Source: an uncultured Pseudomonadota bacterium
Lineage (GTDB): Bacteria > Pseudomonadota > Gammaproteobacteria > Burkholderiales > Burkholderiaceae_C
Assembly: GCA_900320815.1 (NCBI GenBank)
Contig: ONTY01000152.1
Coordinates: 1 to 5,744 of the forward strand
DNA length: 5,744 bases
Direction of reading: 5' to 3'
The notes under the pieces are model-generated. The model was not told where the DNA came from and did no database searches. It was given only the letters and a program-made list of their open reading frames with translations. Made by a program: the position numbers and the translations under genes. Position 1 is the first letter of the stretch. Every line of letters starts with the position of its first letter. Below, piece by piece: positions 5,409-5,744 of the stretch.

Positions 5409-5744
5409 TTACCTCATGGCGCCCAGCGGGGTGAGAACGACGGCGCTGCCGTAGGCGAAGACTTCGGCGGCGCCGGCAGCTACGGAGGAGGTCGCCAGGC
5501 GTACGTTGAGCACGGCGTTGGCGCCGATGGCAGTCGCTTCATCCTGCATACGCTGCAGGGCTTCGTCGCGGGTTTCTTGCAGCAGCTCGGTATAGGCTTT
5601 CAATTCACCGCCGACCATATTTTTCAGACTGGCCAGAATATCTTTGCCGGCGTGTTTGGCGCGCACTGAACTGCCTTGCACCAGGCCAAGATGTTTGCTG
5701 ATTTTGTAGTCGGGCAGGCTCTCGAGTGTGGAGAGAAGAATTTT
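5409..5744 (-). CDS. YbjQ/DUF74 heavy-metal-binding domain protein, start outside window
   Basis: The frame is open to the right edge with 111 visible residues. The visible sequence begins KILLSTLESLPDYKISKHLG, so only the initiator, or very few residues, is missing. An internal GTG at 5681 would cut off a conserved strand and is not the start. The protein is a canonical YbjQ domain: LGLVQGSSVRAKHAGKDI, then VGGELKAYTELLQETRDEA, then IGANAVLNVRLATSSV and FAYGSAVVL. It is soluble, with no signal peptide or membrane helix. The family forms small oligomers and is annotated as heavy-metal-binding from structural similarity; no biochemical role is settled. It is the first visible gene of a run with an anchored paralogue and an M48 protease, which suggests that soluble and membrane-bound forms work together. 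Confidence 0.92.
   Translation of the reverse strand, partial: KILLSTLESLPDYKISKHLGLVQGSSVRAKHAGKDILASLKNMVGGELKAYTELLQETRDEALQRMQDEATAIGANAVLNVRLATSSVAAGAAEVFAYGSAVVLTPLGAMR
5411..5415 (-). promoter_or_regulatory. Shine-Dalgarno GAGGT for the anchored YbjQ gene
   Basis: GAGGT lies 8 bases before the GTG at 5402 and overlaps the last codon and the TAA of the upstream YbjQ gene. It decides the GTG start and implies that ribosomes finishing the first gene are positioned to start the second. Confidence 0.65.

Noticed and set aside
4236..5669. A 477-codon open frame on the plus strand
   Set aside because: It lies opposite the M48 and both YbjQ genes, which have clear motifs. Its product is low-complexity and resembles no family; it is a shadow of GC-rich coding sequence.

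Overview
The window is a GC-rich bacterial chromosome segment in which every supported gene lies on the minus strand, so the region reads from high to low coordinates. The gene content points to a proteobacterium: an ISC-type ferredoxin, a DnaQ proofreading subunit followed by tRNA-Val, and an RluB-type pseudouridine synthase with long low-complexity tails at both ends. The dnaQ/tRNA-Val adjacency and the tailed RluB fit Betaproteobacteria (Burkholderiales) best. That placement rests on remembered gene order, not on a search.

Layout, in transcription order. (1) 5744-4029: a tight three-gene cluster. It holds a YbjQ/DUF74 protein cut at its start by the window edge, a second YbjQ-domain protein with an N-terminal membrane anchor, and a membrane-anchored M48 zinc metalloprotease. 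(2) 3985-3737: a small broken coding region with a start signal, an A6 tract and coding-like sequence split over two frames. Its first part resembles the C-terminal end of the chaperone HscA, the usual neighbour of fdx. (3) 3768-2523: fdx, dnaQ, tRNA-Val(CAC) and a strong intrinsic terminator, probably one transcript. (4) 2454-834: rluB, whose last codons appear frameshifted. A convincing basic tail continues in another frame to 834. (5) 833-509: about 325 bases with a good ribosome-binding site and start codon, but two competing reading frames, then a hairpin with palindromic arms. (6) 508-1: a GNAT acetyltransferase running off the left edge.

Most of the protein genes have housekeeping roles: Fe-S assembly, replication proofreading and 23S rRNA modification. 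The YbjQ/YbjQ/M48 cluster is the least understood functional unit and the best candidate for an uncharacterised envelope or metal-linked module. The other recurring oddity is apparent frame breaks beside homopolymers (C6, C6, A6, G4), all in small or tail regions and none in the conserved cores. Sequencing error, recent decay and real recoding are all possible. No mobile element, CRISPR array or origin was seen.
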